Positions 29,801 through 38,288 are shown, counted from the first letter of the stretch. The stretch is 39,918 nt of DNA from Stenotrophomonas maltophilia (GCF_013464915.1 NZ_RAVT01000021.1:1-39918), one strand, 5' to 3'. Program-made: numbers and translations. Notes: generated from the letters alone by a model not told the origin.

Positions 29801-30333
29801 CGCGACTGCTGGACCATCGCCTCAATGCCCGCAGCCGCGTCGGCAGCGGGTCGATGTTCTCGATCATCCTGCCGCGCGTGGCACCGCTGCCGGGCTACAC
29901 CGAGCTGGCCACGCCGGTACAGGCCGTGGCCGTACCGGTACGCAGCGATTCGCTGGCCGGCCTGCGCGTGCTGTGCGTGGACAACGACGAGGAGATCCTC
30001 GACGGCATGCGCGCGCTGCTGGGCCGCTGGCAGGTGCAGGTGATCACCGCTGCCACCGTCGACCAGGCGCTGGAGAAGATCGCCGAGCGCCCGCAGGTGA
30101 TGCTGGTGGATTACCACCTGCATGACCGCATGGATGGCCTGGACGCGCTGGTGGCGCTGCGCGAGGCGGCCGGCTACCCGCTGCCGGGCGCACTGTTGAC
30201 CGCCGATGGCCGCGACGAGCTGAAGCGGATGGCGCGCGAACGCGGCTACCGCGTGCTGACCAAGCCGATCAAGCCGGCCTCGCTGCGCGCCTTCCTGGGC
30301 GCGCTGCGCGACGCCGGCAACAACGATGCCTGA
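26875..30333 (+). CDS. crbS: SSS-STAC-PAS hybrid sensor histidine kinase (CrbS/MxtR type)
   Basis: A 1152-residue sensor with an N-terminal sodium:solute symporter-like membrane domain of about 13 helices (about 1-520). A STAC-like linker (about 540-630), a PAS domain (634-755) and a HisKA domain follow, with the phospho-accepting His792 in AISHDVLQPLNAARLF. An HATPase domain (about 895-1015, DTGPGIPEHHMRQIF and GLGLGLSICQR) and a C-terminal receiver with Asp1079 (MLVDYHL) complete it. This architecture is that of CrbS/MxtR, known in Vibrio and Pseudomonas to switch on acs in stationary phase or during growth on acetate. The presence of acs and a LuxR-type regulator a few kb away supports the call. 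GTG at 26875 is used; the membrane domain starts at once from there. Confidence 0.85.
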   Translation: MVSSWILLLVSVAYAALLFGVAWWGDRRPMYPDRPWLRPVVYSLALAVYCSSWTFYGAVGTAVRNGIGYLPIYIGPLLLLLFGWRIIERLALIARSQNVVSIADFISSRFGRSRRLAALVAIIALIGIIPYLALQYKAVAMSLQVLTGNTGPTGFFTDPALYVALLMALFATLFGTRQVDATEHHHGMMLAIAFESVIKLLAMVAVGVFAYLWLSNRTDAVVESVHTLFTGLPPVGFISQTLLSFLAIICLPRQFHVAVVECGDVRDVRRARWMFGGYLVVISGMVLPIATAGVTLFGTGGSVADDSMVLALPLAEGRNALALIAYVGGFSAATGMVIVSSIALATMVSNDLVMPVLLRRSGDHQEAADVASRVLWIRRLAILLLALMAYSYYRTSSNDSTLASYGLMAFAAVAQFAPGLIGGLYWRGASRRGVEMGMLLGFATWLYTLLLPAMTMAGWVDAAWVQHGPFGIEWLRPQQLFGMTGWDPLTHGTFWSLLVNAATMMLVSARWRPGVDERLRAAPFLDPYAERPSVAGGWPGHVHVGDLLALASRVVGERHARRSFFEQAQSLGRELQSSAPADRPWVQFTERLLAASIGAASARLLLTSLLRGSGMDLGEVVAVLDEAGQELRFNREILSTTLENISAGVSVVDPDMRLTAWNRRYQDMFGYPDGMLYVGRPVADLIRYNAERGELGEGDIEVQINRRIGYMRAGSPHVFERTRSDGKVIEMRGQALPGGGYVTSYNDITDYKHAEKALLEANETLEQRVAERSHEAEVAQQSKTRFLAAISHDVLQPLNAARLFASALRDSDHVSDEQKHLAERVDASLRAAEELLDGLLDVSRLDAGGLHPVIGEFDVSALMRELAAQYTPVAAGRGLRLDLFARPAWVRSDRRLLRRVLQNFLANALRYTRQGRIVLAVRHRGDEVELQVWDTGPGIPEHHMRQIFDEFHRYQQPFDWGEQGLGLGLSICQRISRLLDHRLNARSRVGSGSMFSIILPRVAPLPGYTELATPVQAVAVPVRSDSLAGLRVLCVDNDEEILDGMRALLGRWQVQVITAATVDQALEKIAERPQVMLVDYHLHDRMDGLDALVALREAAGYPLPGALLTADGRDELKRMARERGYRVLTKPIKPASLRAFLGALRDAGNNDA

Positions 30334-30342
30334 CGGGCAACT

Positions 30343-30587
30343 GTAGAGCCGAGCCCACGCTCGGCTCCCGCGCGATGCGTGATATTCGGTGGTCCGGCCG
30401 AACAGCAGCCGAGCCTCGGCTCTACAGATTCCCGGTTGCACGAATCCTCCGTAGAGCCGAGCCCACGCTCGGCTCCCGCGCGATGCGTGGTGTTCCGTGG
30501 TCCGGCCGAACAGCAGCCGAACATCGGCTCGGCTCTGCAGATTCCCGCTTGCGCGAACCCTCCGTAGAGCTGAGCCGACGCTCGGCT
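30343..30587. repeat. Tandem array of REP doublets (GTAGAGCCGAGC type)
   Basis: Five REP elements in alternating orientation: GTAG-headed copies at 30343-30366, 30451-30474 and 30564-30587, and reversed copies ending CTAC or CTGC at 30407-30425 and 30514-30538. The forward copies repeat with a period of about 108-113 bp together with their spacer (CGCGATGCGTG and GTGGTCCGGCCGAACAGCAG recur). A REP doublet has therefore been tandemly duplicated about 2.5 times. No gene is present from 30334 to about 30690 apart from these repeats and the operator-like dyad. Confidence 0.9.
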
Positions 30588-30609
30588 ACCGCGCGATGCT
30601 AGGTGCTGA

Positions 30610-30625
30610 TATAGCCATCGCTATA
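30610..30625. promoter_or_regulatory. MntR-like operator upstream of mntP
   Basis: TATAGC-CATC-GCTATA is a perfect dyad with a four-base centre. It resembles the ATAGC-N4-GCTAT core that I recall for enterobacterial MntR sites. It lies about 60-75 bases upstream of the likely mntP transcription start and next to no other gene, so MntR control of mntP is a reasonable inference. Confidence 0.5.
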
Positions 30626-30679
30626 CAAACCAGCCCTGCCTGCGCGTTTGCCTGGAAGTGCGCCACGCGCGGATCGCGA

Positions 30680-30688
30680 TGCTAAGCT
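30680..30688 (+). promoter_or_regulatory. Candidate extended -10 of mntP
   Basis: TGCTAAGCT lies just upstream of the riboswitch, so that transcription would start at about the 5' edge of the aptamer. It is only a partial match to the consensus. Confidence 0.3.
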
Positions 30689-30689
30689 G

Positions 30690-30800
30690 CGCGTCCCCTT
30701 GGGGAGTAGCCGGATTCCTTCGCAGGAATCGTCCACGTCAACATACTCGGCCAGTGCGCCGTGGCGTGGACAACCATGATGGTTGGCGAGACCAGCGGCC
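30690..30800 (+). promoter_or_regulatory. yybP-ykoY manganese riboswitch
   Basis: The two conserved halves of the yybP-ykoY aptamer are present in order: GGGGAGTAGC at 30701-30710, GTCAACATACTCG at about 30737-30749, and GGCGAGACC at about 30785-30793. The arms between them form hairpins (GATTCC/GGAATC around 30714-30730 and ACCATGATGGT around 30773). It precedes mntP, the usual partner of this Mn2+-sensing riboswitch. Downstream, AGGTTGGGC (30816-30824) can pair with GCCCGACCT (30852-30860) just before the start codon, a likely expression platform (inference). Aptamer ends are estimated. Confidence 0.9.
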
Positions 30801-30872
30801 CGCGCGCGCAACGTCAGGTTGGGCGCGAGCGCAGGCCGTGTGTCCGTCCTAGCCCGACCTCAGCCGCCGCCC

Positions 30873-31448
30873 ATGTCCCCCATTTCGATCCTCCTGATCG
30901 GCTTTGCCATGTCCACCGATGCCTTCGCCGCAGCGATCGGCAAGGGTGCCGCGATGCGCAAGCCGGTGTTCCGCGATGCGCTGCGCGCCGGCATCATCTT
31001 CGGCGTCATCGAGGCGATCACGCCCATCATCGGCTGGTTGCTCGGCCGTGCCGCCCTGCAGTACGTGGAAGCCTTCGACCACTGGATCGCCTTCGGCCTG
31101 CTCGGCGCGCTGGGCATCCACATGATCTACAACGGCCTGCGTCCGGACAGTGCCGAGGAAGAAGAGGATCCTTCGCAGCACCACGGCTTCTGGAAGTTGG
31201 CGCTGACCGGCTTCGCCACCAGCATCGATGCGATGGCGGTGGGTATCGGCCTGGCTTTCATGGACGTGCATATCGGTGTGATGGCCGCGGTCATCGGCCT
31301 GTGCACGCTGACCATGGTCACTGCTGGCATCATGCTCGGCCGTGTGCTGGGCAGCATGGTGGGCAAGCGTGCCGAGATCATCGGCGGCGTGATCCTGGTG
31401 ATCATCGGCGCGACGATCCTGTACGAACACCTGCACGGCGCGGGGTAA
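30873..31448 (+). CDS. mntP: Manganese efflux pump MntP
   Basis: A 191-residue Mn2+ exporter of the inner membrane (formerly YebN), close to the 188 residues of E. coli MntP. Six hydrophobic helices form two related halves. Each half carries the conserved acidic motif, [16 protein letters not shown] near the N-terminus and [14 protein letters not shown] at about 113-126. No Shine-Dalgarno sequence is visible before the ATG; the start is set by the family's N-terminus ([18 protein letters not shown]) and by the riboswitch directly upstream. It lies between the sensor-kinase gene and the REP transposase and is unrelated to the acetate genes. Confidence 0.95.
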   Translation: MSPISILLIGFAMSTDAFAAAIGKGAAMRKPVFRDALRAGIIFGVIEAITPIIGWLLGRAALQYVEAFDHWIAFGLLGALGIHMIYNGLRPDSAEEEEDPSQHHGFWKLALTGFATSIDAMAVGIGLAFMDVHIGVMAAVIGLCTLTMVTAGIMLGRVLGSMVGKRAEIIGGVILVIIGATILYEHLHGAG

Positions 31449-31458
31449 CGCCTGTTCC

Positions 31459-31520
31459 TGTAGAGCCGAGCCCATGCTCGGCTGGTGTGTGAAGCAGCCG
31501 AACGTGGGCTCGGCTCTACA
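31459..31520. repeat. Inverted REP pair left of the transposase gene
   Basis: GTAG-headed copy at 31460-31483 and reversed, CTAC-ended copy at 31496-31519. The outer 16 bases of the pair are perfectly complementary (31459-31474 with 31505-31520). It lies just after the mntP stop, where it may also act as its terminator. Confidence 0.9.
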
Positions 31521-31572
31521 TCAGGGTGTTGGCCGACAAGCATTGCGGTGTTGCACTGATGGAGAGGGTGTC

Positions 31573-31692
31573 ATGCGTGCCATAGCCTTTTCGTATGGCC
31601 AGTCCTGCACTCCGTTATGGTCGTTGGTCGCATACCGGCAATGTCTATGCGCTTACCACGGTGACGCATGCGCGTCGTCTCTGGTTCAGTGA
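31573..31692 (+). CDS. Short overlapping frame ahead of the REP transposase
   Basis: A 39-residue open frame (MRAIAFSYG..., ending ...SSLVQ) preceded by GGAGAGGG, a strong ribosome-binding site. It overlaps the transposase start in the +1 frame. The transposase itself has no such site and an in-frame TAG lies nine bases upstream of its ATG. The short frame might be a leader that couples translation, or the 5' end of a frameshifted product over the CCTTTTC stretch at 31586-31592. It could equally be chance. Confidence 0.35.
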   Translation: MRAIAFSYGQSCTPLWSLVAYRQCLCAYHGDACASSLVQ

Positions 31693-32050
31693 CAAGGCCA
31701 ATGTCGATCTGCTGATCGAAGCCCTGCACACAGTAGAGCGGACGGGGCGGACCTTCTCCTTCGCTTGGGTGATCATGCCGGATCATCTGCACTGGCTGTT
31801 CGAACTACGTACCGGGACGCTTGCCGGTTGCATGCAGATCTTGAAATCACGGAGCGGGCGTTCCATCGGCAGGCGCGTTGATGCCAATGCACCGATATGG
31901 CAGCCGGGGTACTACGATCATGCGCTGCGCAGCGGTGAGTGCCTGCGCACGCAGGCGATGTACATCGCGGCCAATCCCGTGCGTGCTGGGCTCGCCACCT
32001 GTCTCGGTGAGTATCCCCATGTCTGGAGCAGATGGCCCATTGAAGGGTGA
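31595..32050 (+). CDS. REP-associated tyrosine transposase (RAYT)
   Basis: A 151-residue transposase of the RAYT (TnpA-REP, Y1/HUH) class, which nicks and moves REP elements. The HUH motif is in MPDHLHWLFEL (about 61-71), and the catalytic tyrosine lies in the helix AMYIAANPVRAGL (about 124-136). The length is short but normal for single-domain RAYTs. It is bracketed by inverted pairs of GTAG/CTAC REP elements (31459-31520 and 32072-32137), as expected for a RAYT with its own substrates. The frame is intact, so it may be active. Its start lacks a ribosome-binding site (see 31573-31692). Confidence 0.92.
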   Translation: MASPALRYGRWSHTGNVYALTTVTHARRLWFSDKANVDLLIEALHTVERTGRTFSFAWVIMPDHLHWLFELRTGTLAGCMQILKSRSGRSIGRRVDANAPIWQPGYYDHALRSGECLRTQAMYIAANPVRAGLATCLGEYPHVWSRWPIEG

Positions 32051-32071
32051 TCTGAGACCCGGGCGAAAAGC

Positions 32072-32137
32072 AGCCGAGCATGGGCTCGGCTCTACAAAGG
32101 CATCATGAAGGCTGTAGAGCCGAGCCGATGCTCGGCT
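32072..32137. repeat. Inverted REP pair right of the transposase gene
   Basis: Reversed copy ending CTAC (32072-32095) followed by a GTAG-headed copy (32114-32137). Orientation is the mirror image of the left pair. The sequence class (GTAGAGCCGAGC) is the same as the left pair and the array at 30343-30587. Confidence 0.9.
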
Positions 32138-32153
32138 CCGCAGTCCGTCACGA

Positions 32154-32819
32154 TCAGTCTTCTTCCGGCGGCAGCACGATGGCGTCGTCGTCGATCGCCA
32201 GCTTGCCGGCCATCAGCACGGCCTGGGTGCGGTTGGTCACGCCCAGCTTGCGCAGGATGGCGGTGACGTGGGCCTTGATCGTCGCTTCGGAGACGTTGAG
32301 GTCGTACGCGATCTGCTTGTTCAAGCGGCCTGCGCCCAGCATCTGCAGCACGCGGAACTGCTGCGGGGTCAGCTCGCGCAGGCGCTGGCCGACTTCGCGT
32401 TCCTCGCTGCCGGTGGGCGGTACGTTATGCGCTTCCGGCGGTGCCCAGGTCTCGCCATCGAGGATGGTGCCCAGTGCATGGCCGATGGTGTCCGAGTCGG
32501 CCGACTTCGGAATGAAGCCCAGCGCGCCGTGGTCGAGCGCGCGGCGCATCACCGTGGCTTCTTCGCGCGCGGATACCACCACCACTGGCAGGTGCGGATG
32601 TAGCGAGCGCATGTGCACCAGCGCGTTGAAACCCTGCGCACCGGGCATGTTGAGGTCCATCAGGACCAGGTCGGCGTCGTTGTGCTGGTCGGCCAGTGCA
32701 TACAACGCTTCCACGCTGTCGGCCTCGAACAGCTGCACGCCGGGGATGACCCGCTGCACCGCCCCACGCAGGGCTTCGCGGAACAGCGGGTGGTCATCGG
32801 CAATCAGGAGGGTGGTCAT
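32154..32819 (-). CDS. crbR: LuxR-family response regulator (CrbR/ErdR type)
   Basis: A 221-residue NarL/LuxR-type response regulator. The receiver has acidic residues Asp8-Asp9 (LLIADDHPLF), the phospho-acceptor Asp55 (LVLMDLNMPG), Ser83 and Lys105 (GFIPKSA). The C-terminal LuxR helix-turn-helix covers about 150-206 (LTPQQFRVLQMLGAG, then VSEATIKAHVTAILRKLGV). It lies just downstream of acs on the same strand, separated by a hairpin (32851-32890). With the CrbS-like sensor at 26875-30333 it forms the probable acetate two-component system; CrbR/ErdR is known to activate acs. The partner assignment rests on neighbourhood and family, not on direct proof. Confidence 0.87.
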   Translation of the reverse strand: MTTLLIADDHPLFREALRGAVQRVIPGVQLFEADSVEALYALADQHNDADLVLMDLNMPGAQGFNALVHMRSLHPHLPVVVVSAREEATVMRRALDHGALGFIPKSADSDTIGHALGTILDGETWAPPEAHNVPPTGSEEREVGQRLRELTPQQFRVLQMLGAGRLNKQIAYDLNVSEATIKAHVTAILRKLGVTNRTQAVLMAGKLAIDDDAIVLPPEED

Positions 32820-32850
32820 GGTCGGGGGGAACCGTGGGGGGAAACTCCAT

Positions 32851-32890
32851 GGGGTCAGAGCCCTTTCCTGGCGGAAAGGGATCTGACCCC
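32851..32890. terminator. Hairpin between acs and the response regulator
   Basis: GGGGTCAGA-G-CCCTTTCC (32851-32868) pairs with GGAAAGGG-A-TCTGACCCC (32873-32890), with one G/A mismatch and a TGGC loop. It lies ten bases beyond the acs stop and 31 bases before the next start. There is no T-run on the acs strand, so termination may be partial. Confidence 0.7.
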
Positions 32891-32900
32891 GGGTGATGCA

Positions 32901-34844
<1,944 letters not shown>

Positions 34845-34946
34845 GGCACCCTCACTTGCACGTTGACTTTGTGTGTGCGGTCGCAGCATCGCAGCGACCG
34901 ATCCCCCTCAGTTTGCCCCATCCACCCCCGGTCGCGTCACCACTCT

Positions 34947-34999
34947 GGTTAGACCATGGTCGAAAGTGAGCGCCCAGCAGGGCCGGGTTCGACCAATGG
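34947..34999. promoter_or_regulatory. Two direct repeats, candidate operators between acs and the porin gene
   Basis: GGTTAGACCATGG (34947-34959) and GGTTCGACCAATGG (34986-34999) are near-identical and 39 bp apart. The first contains the perfect palindrome GACCATGGTC (34952-34961). The second overlaps the likely porin -35. They are placed as one would expect for a regulator such as the CrbR-type protein, but I cannot confirm a published CrbR motif from memory. Confidence 0.45.
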
Positions 35000-35016
35000 C
35001 GAATAGCCGCTATACA
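34988..35016 (+). promoter_or_regulatory. Probable promoter of the porin-transporter operon
   Basis: TTCGAC (34988-34993) and TATACA (35011-35016) are spaced by 17 bp. The leader to the ATG at 35090 is about 67 nt. The -35 is weak, which is usual for an activator-dependent promoter. Confidence 0.5.
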
Positions 35017-35089
35017 TAATCGCCCCGCAGTCTCGGCTCGACCGTGCCCCACGCGCGGCATCACCTTGCCACTTGGGAGAGAGGGCAAC

Positions 35090-36517
35090 ATGAGCCACCG
35101 TACGTTGAAAGCCGTGCGCACACCTTTGGCGGCCTGCCTGCTGGTCGCCCTGGTCGCACCGGGCATGGCGTTCGCAGAGACCGCCAAAGAGAAGGCGCTG
35201 GAAGCACGCGTTGCCGAACTGGAACGCCAGGTCCAGCTGCTGCTGTCTTCGCAGCAACAACAACAGACCCAGATCAGCCAGACCCAGCAGGCGGTGACCG
35301 AAGTCCGCACCGTGCAGGCCGAGCAGAAGCCGGTCGCCTCGGTGCCGGCCGGCAAGCAGCCGATCCAGGTCACCACCATCACCCCGGGCGCCGCGCCGGG
35401 CACTACGGTCAAGATCGGCGGCTTCATCAAGGCCGACTTCCTGGCCACCCAGACCAGTGACGGCCAGCTGGCCGACGACGCCACCGGCCGCTCGCTGTAC
35501 CTGCCGGGCCAGACCCCGGTGGAAGGCGCCGGCGGCAGTGGCAAGCGTTCGGGCACCGACTTCAACGCCCACGCCAAGTTCTCGCGCTTCAACCTGGGCA
35601 TCGACAACGTGAGCGAATCCGGCAACAAGGCCGGTGCGTTCTTCGAGATGGACTTCTTCGGCAATTCGCTGGGCAACCAGACCGCCACCAACACCTACGG
35701 TGTGACCCTGCGCCACGCCTACATGTACTGGAACAACTGGCTGGCCGGCCAGACCTGGTCCAACTTCATGGACGCGGCCGCACTGCCGGAAGCGGTCGAC
35801 TTCGTCGGCCCCACCGACGGCGTGATCTTCGTGCGCCAGGCCCAGGTGCGCTACACCCAGGGCGGCTTCAGCGTCGCGCTGGAAAACCCGGAAACCACCA
35901 CTCTCACCGGTACCCGCAACCCGGTCACCGGCGCCTGGACCAATACCAGCGCCAACTCCGACCGAGGCAGCCTGCCTGATCTGACCATGCGCTACGGCTG
36001 GAAGGGCGACTGGGGCACCTTCGGTGTCGGCGGCATCGTCCGCCAGCTGAAGGTCGACAACCAGGCCACCGGCGCCAAGGCCGACAAGGTGGCCGGCGGC
36101 CTGACCCTGGGCGGCAAGTGGGTGATGGGTGACAGCGATTCGCTGCACTACCAGCTGACCGGCGGCGAAGGCATCGCCCGCTACATCGGCCTGGGCATCA
36201 CCGCCGACAGCGCCTACGACGTGGCCCGCGACGAGCTCAACCCGACCGGCGTGCTTGCCGGCTACGTGGGCTGGCGGCATGCGTTCTCGCCGAAGCTGCG
36301 CACCAACCTGATCTACGCGCGCAGCGACTACGACAACGACAGCATCCTCGGCCCACTGGTGACCAAGAGCGTGCAGAGCATCCGCGGCAACATCTTCTAT
36401 TCGCCGCTGCCCAAGGTCGATATCGGCGCGGAGTTGATGTACGGCCGTCGCGAAGTGGAGAACGGCAACAAGGGTGACATCACCCGGTTGCAGTTCACCA
36501 CCAAGTACAGCTTCTAA
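35090..36517 (+). CDS. DcaP-like trimeric outer-membrane porin
   Basis: A 475-residue outer-membrane porin of the DcaP type. A signal peptide ends at about 29 (APGMAFA, then ETAK), followed by a Gln-rich coiled-coil stalk (about 32-90: EARVAELERQVQLLL, then QQQQQTQ) and a beta-barrel that ends in a terminal Phe (TKYSF). DcaP porins of Acinetobacter are associated with uptake of small dicarboxylates and related acids. Next to an MHS transporter and acs, an organic acid such as acetate is a plausible substrate (inference). GAGAGAGG before the ATG at 35090 fixes the start; the open frame extends eight codons further without support. Confidence 0.9.
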   Translation: MSHRTLKAVRTPLAACLLVALVAPGMAFAETAKEKALEARVAELERQVQLLLSSQQQQQTQISQTQQAVTEVRTVQAEQKPVASVPAGKQPIQVTTITPGAAPGTTVKIGGFIKADFLATQTSDGQLADDATGRSLYLPGQTPVEGAGGSGKRSGTDFNAHAKFSRFNLGIDNVSESGNKAGAFFEMDFFGNSLGNQTATNTYGVTLRHAYMYWNNWLAGQTWSNFMDAAALPEAVDFVGPTDGVIFVRQAQVRYTQGGFSVALENPETTTLTGTRNPVTGAWTNTSANSDRGSLPDLTMRYGWKGDWGTFGVGGIVRQLKVDNQATGAKADKVAGGLTLGGKWVMGDSDSLHYQLTGGEGIARYIGLGITADSAYDVARDELNPTGVLAGYVGWRHAFSPKLRTNLIYARSDYDNDSILGPLVTKSVQSIRGNIFYSPLPKVDIGAELMYGRREVENGNKGDITRLQFTTKYSF

Positions 36518-36522
36518 GAGCG

Positions 36523-36579
36523 TGCCGGCCAGCGGCCGGCACCTACCGAGATTGAGTGCCGACCAAGGTCGGCATCTAC
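36523..36579. repeat. Two REP elements between porin and transporter genes
   Basis: A GCCGGCC-type copy (36523-36546) and a GCCGACC-type copy (36557-36579), both oriented with CTAC at their right end. They lie in the 78-bp gap of the presumed operon. Confidence 0.85.
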
Positions 36580-36595
36580 AGAGGGAAAACGTCCC

Positions 36596-38257
36596 ATGTC
36601 CAGTACACCCAGCACCGCACACAAAGCGGGCACCCTGACCCAGGGCCACAAGAAAGTCATCTTCGCGTCGAGCCTCGGTACGGTCTTCGAGTGGTATGAC
36701 TTCTTCCTGTACGGCTCGCTCGCGGCCATCATCGCCAAGCAGTTCTTCAGTGGCGTCAACGAAACCACGGGCATGATCTTCGCCCTGCTGGCGTTTGCCG
36801 CCGGCTTCTTCGTGCGTCCGTTCGGTGCGGCCTTCTTCGGCAGCCTCGGCGACCGCATCGGCCGCAAGTACACCTTCCTGGTCACCATCCTGATCATGGG
36901 CATCTCGACCTTCCTGGTCGGCGTGCTGCCCAACTACGCATCGATCGGTTTCGCCGCACCGGTGATCCTGATCATCCTGCGCCTGGCCCAGGGCCTGGCG
37001 ATGGGCGGCGAGTACGGCGGTGCCGCCACCTACGTGGCCGAGCACGCGCCGGACGACAAGCGTGGCCTGTACACCAGTTTCATCCAGTGCACCGCCACGC
37101 TCGGCCTGTTCATGTCGCTGCTGATCATCCTGGCCTGCCGCTACTTCCTGGGCAATGAAGCCTTTGAAGCCTGGGGCTGGCGCATCCCGTTCCTGGTCTC
37201 GATCCTGCTGCTGGGCATCTCGGTGTGGATCCGCCTGCAGCTGAGCGAATCGCCGCTGTTCCAGCAGATGAAGTCCGAGGGCAAGGGTTCCAAGACGCCG
37301 TTCCGTGACAGCCTGAAGGGCGGCAACCTGAAGCTGATGCTGCTGGTCCTGCTCGGCGCTGCGGCCGGCCAGGCCGTGGTCTGGTACGGCGGCCAGTTCT
37401 ACGCGCTGTTCTTCCTCAGCAGCATGCTGAAGGTCGATGCCACCACCTCCTACCTGCTGATCGCCGCCGCGCTGGCGCTGGGCGTGCCGTTCTTCATCTT
37501 CTTCGGCTGGCTGTCCGACCGTATCGGCCGCAAGAAGATCATCCTGGCCGGCTGCCTGCTGGCGGCTGTTACCTACATCCCGATCTTCAAGGGCCTGACC
37601 CACTTCGCCAACCCGGCCATCGAAGAAGCCCGCAGCAGCTCCCCGGCCCTGGTCGTGGCCGATCCGGCCACCTGCTCGTTCCAGTTCGATCCGGTGGGCC
37701 TGCGCAAGTTCACCAGCTCCTGCGACGTGGCCACCGCCGCGCTGACCAAGGCCGGCGTGCCGTATGACGTGCAGCCCGCAGCCGCCGGTTCGCTGGCGAT
37801 GGTGAACGTGGGCAGTGCCAGCGTCACTTCGTATGAGGCCGCTGGCCTGACCAAGGAAGAAGGCAAGGCCAAGGCCGACGCGTTCGGTGCGGAACTGAAG
37901 ACCGCGCTGACCACCGCCGGCTACCCGGCCAAGGCCGATGGCGCACGCATCAACATCGCCGGCACGGTGTTCATGCTGTGGCTGCTGGTGCTGTACGTGA
38001 CCATGGTCTACGGCCCGATCGCCGCCTACCTGGTCGAACTGTTCCCGACCCGCATCCGCTACACCTCGATGTCGCTGCCGTACCACATCGGCAACGGCTG
38101 GTTCGGTGGCTTCCTGCCGGCGATCTCGTTCGCGCTGGTGGCCGGTACCGGCAACCTGTACTACGGCCTGTGGTACCCGATCATCATCGCGCTGATGTCG
38201 GTGGTGATCGGCGGCTTGTTCCTGCGCGAGACCAAGGACGTGGATATCACCAAGTAA
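36596..38257 (+). CDS. MHS-family MFS transporter with a large extra loop
   Basis: A 553-residue major facilitator of the metabolite:H+ symporter group (ShiA/ProP-like). Family signatures are FEWYDFFLYGSLA (about 31-43), GDRIGRKYTF and SDRIGRKKII, and LVELFPTRIRYTSMSL near the end. It is about 100 residues longer than usual because of a soluble insertion (about 345-455) between two late membrane helices. That loop contains a cysteine pair (Cys360 and Cys376) that could form a periplasmic disulfide. The gene follows the DcaP-like porin and is probably co-transcribed. Together with acs they suggest uptake of acetate or another short organic acid, but the substrate is an inference. Ribosome-binding site: AGAGGG. 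Confidence 0.9.
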   Translation: MSSTPSTAHKAGTLTQGHKKVIFASSLGTVFEWYDFFLYGSLAAIIAKQFFSGVNETTGMIFALLAFAAGFFVRPFGAAFFGSLGDRIGRKYTFLVTILIMGISTFLVGVLPNYASIGFAAPVILIILRLAQGLAMGGEYGGAATYVAEHAPDDKRGLYTSFIQCTATLGLFMSLLIILACRYFLGNEAFEAWGWRIPFLVSILLLGISVWIRLQLSESPLFQQMKSEGKGSKTPFRDSLKGGNLKLMLLVLLGAAAGQAVVWYGGQFYALFFLSSMLKVDATTSYLLIAAALALGVPFFIFFGWLSDRIGRKKIILAGCLLAAVTYIPIFKGLTHFANPAIEEARSSSPALVVADPATCSFQFDPVGLRKFTSSCDVATAALTKAGVPYDVQPAAAGSLAMVNVGSASVTSYEAAGLTKEEGKAKADAFGAELKTALTTAGYPAKADGARINIAGTVFMLWLLVLYVTMVYGPIAAYLVELFPTRIRYTSMSLPYHIGNGWFGGFLPAISFALVAGTGNLYYGLWYPIIIALMSVVIGGLFLRETKDVDITK

Positions 38258-38263
38258 CCGGCG

Positions 38264-38288
38264 TGCCGACCAATGGTCGGCACCCACC
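38264..38288. repeat. REP element after the transporter gene
   Basis: TGCCGACC and GGTCGGCA flank a two-base centre, followed by CCCACC. This is a GCCGACC-type element like that at 36557-36579. Confidence 0.75.

Noticed and set aside
30343..30587. A possible CRISPR array
   Set aside because: Repeats alternate in orientation, carry GTAG heads and have shared spacers; no cas gene is present. They fit REP doublets.
34880..34900. A dyad GGTCGC...GCGACC in the acs leader
   Set aside because: Only six paired bases with a mismatched centre; too weak to call an operator or hairpin without comparison to other species.
34949..38287. A 1112-codon open frame on the minus strand, antisense to the porin and transporter genes
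   Set aside because: The translation is rich in Arg, Gln, His and Ala with no recognisable domain, while the opposite strand encodes two clear proteins. Long antisense frames are expected in GC-rich genes with G/C third positions.
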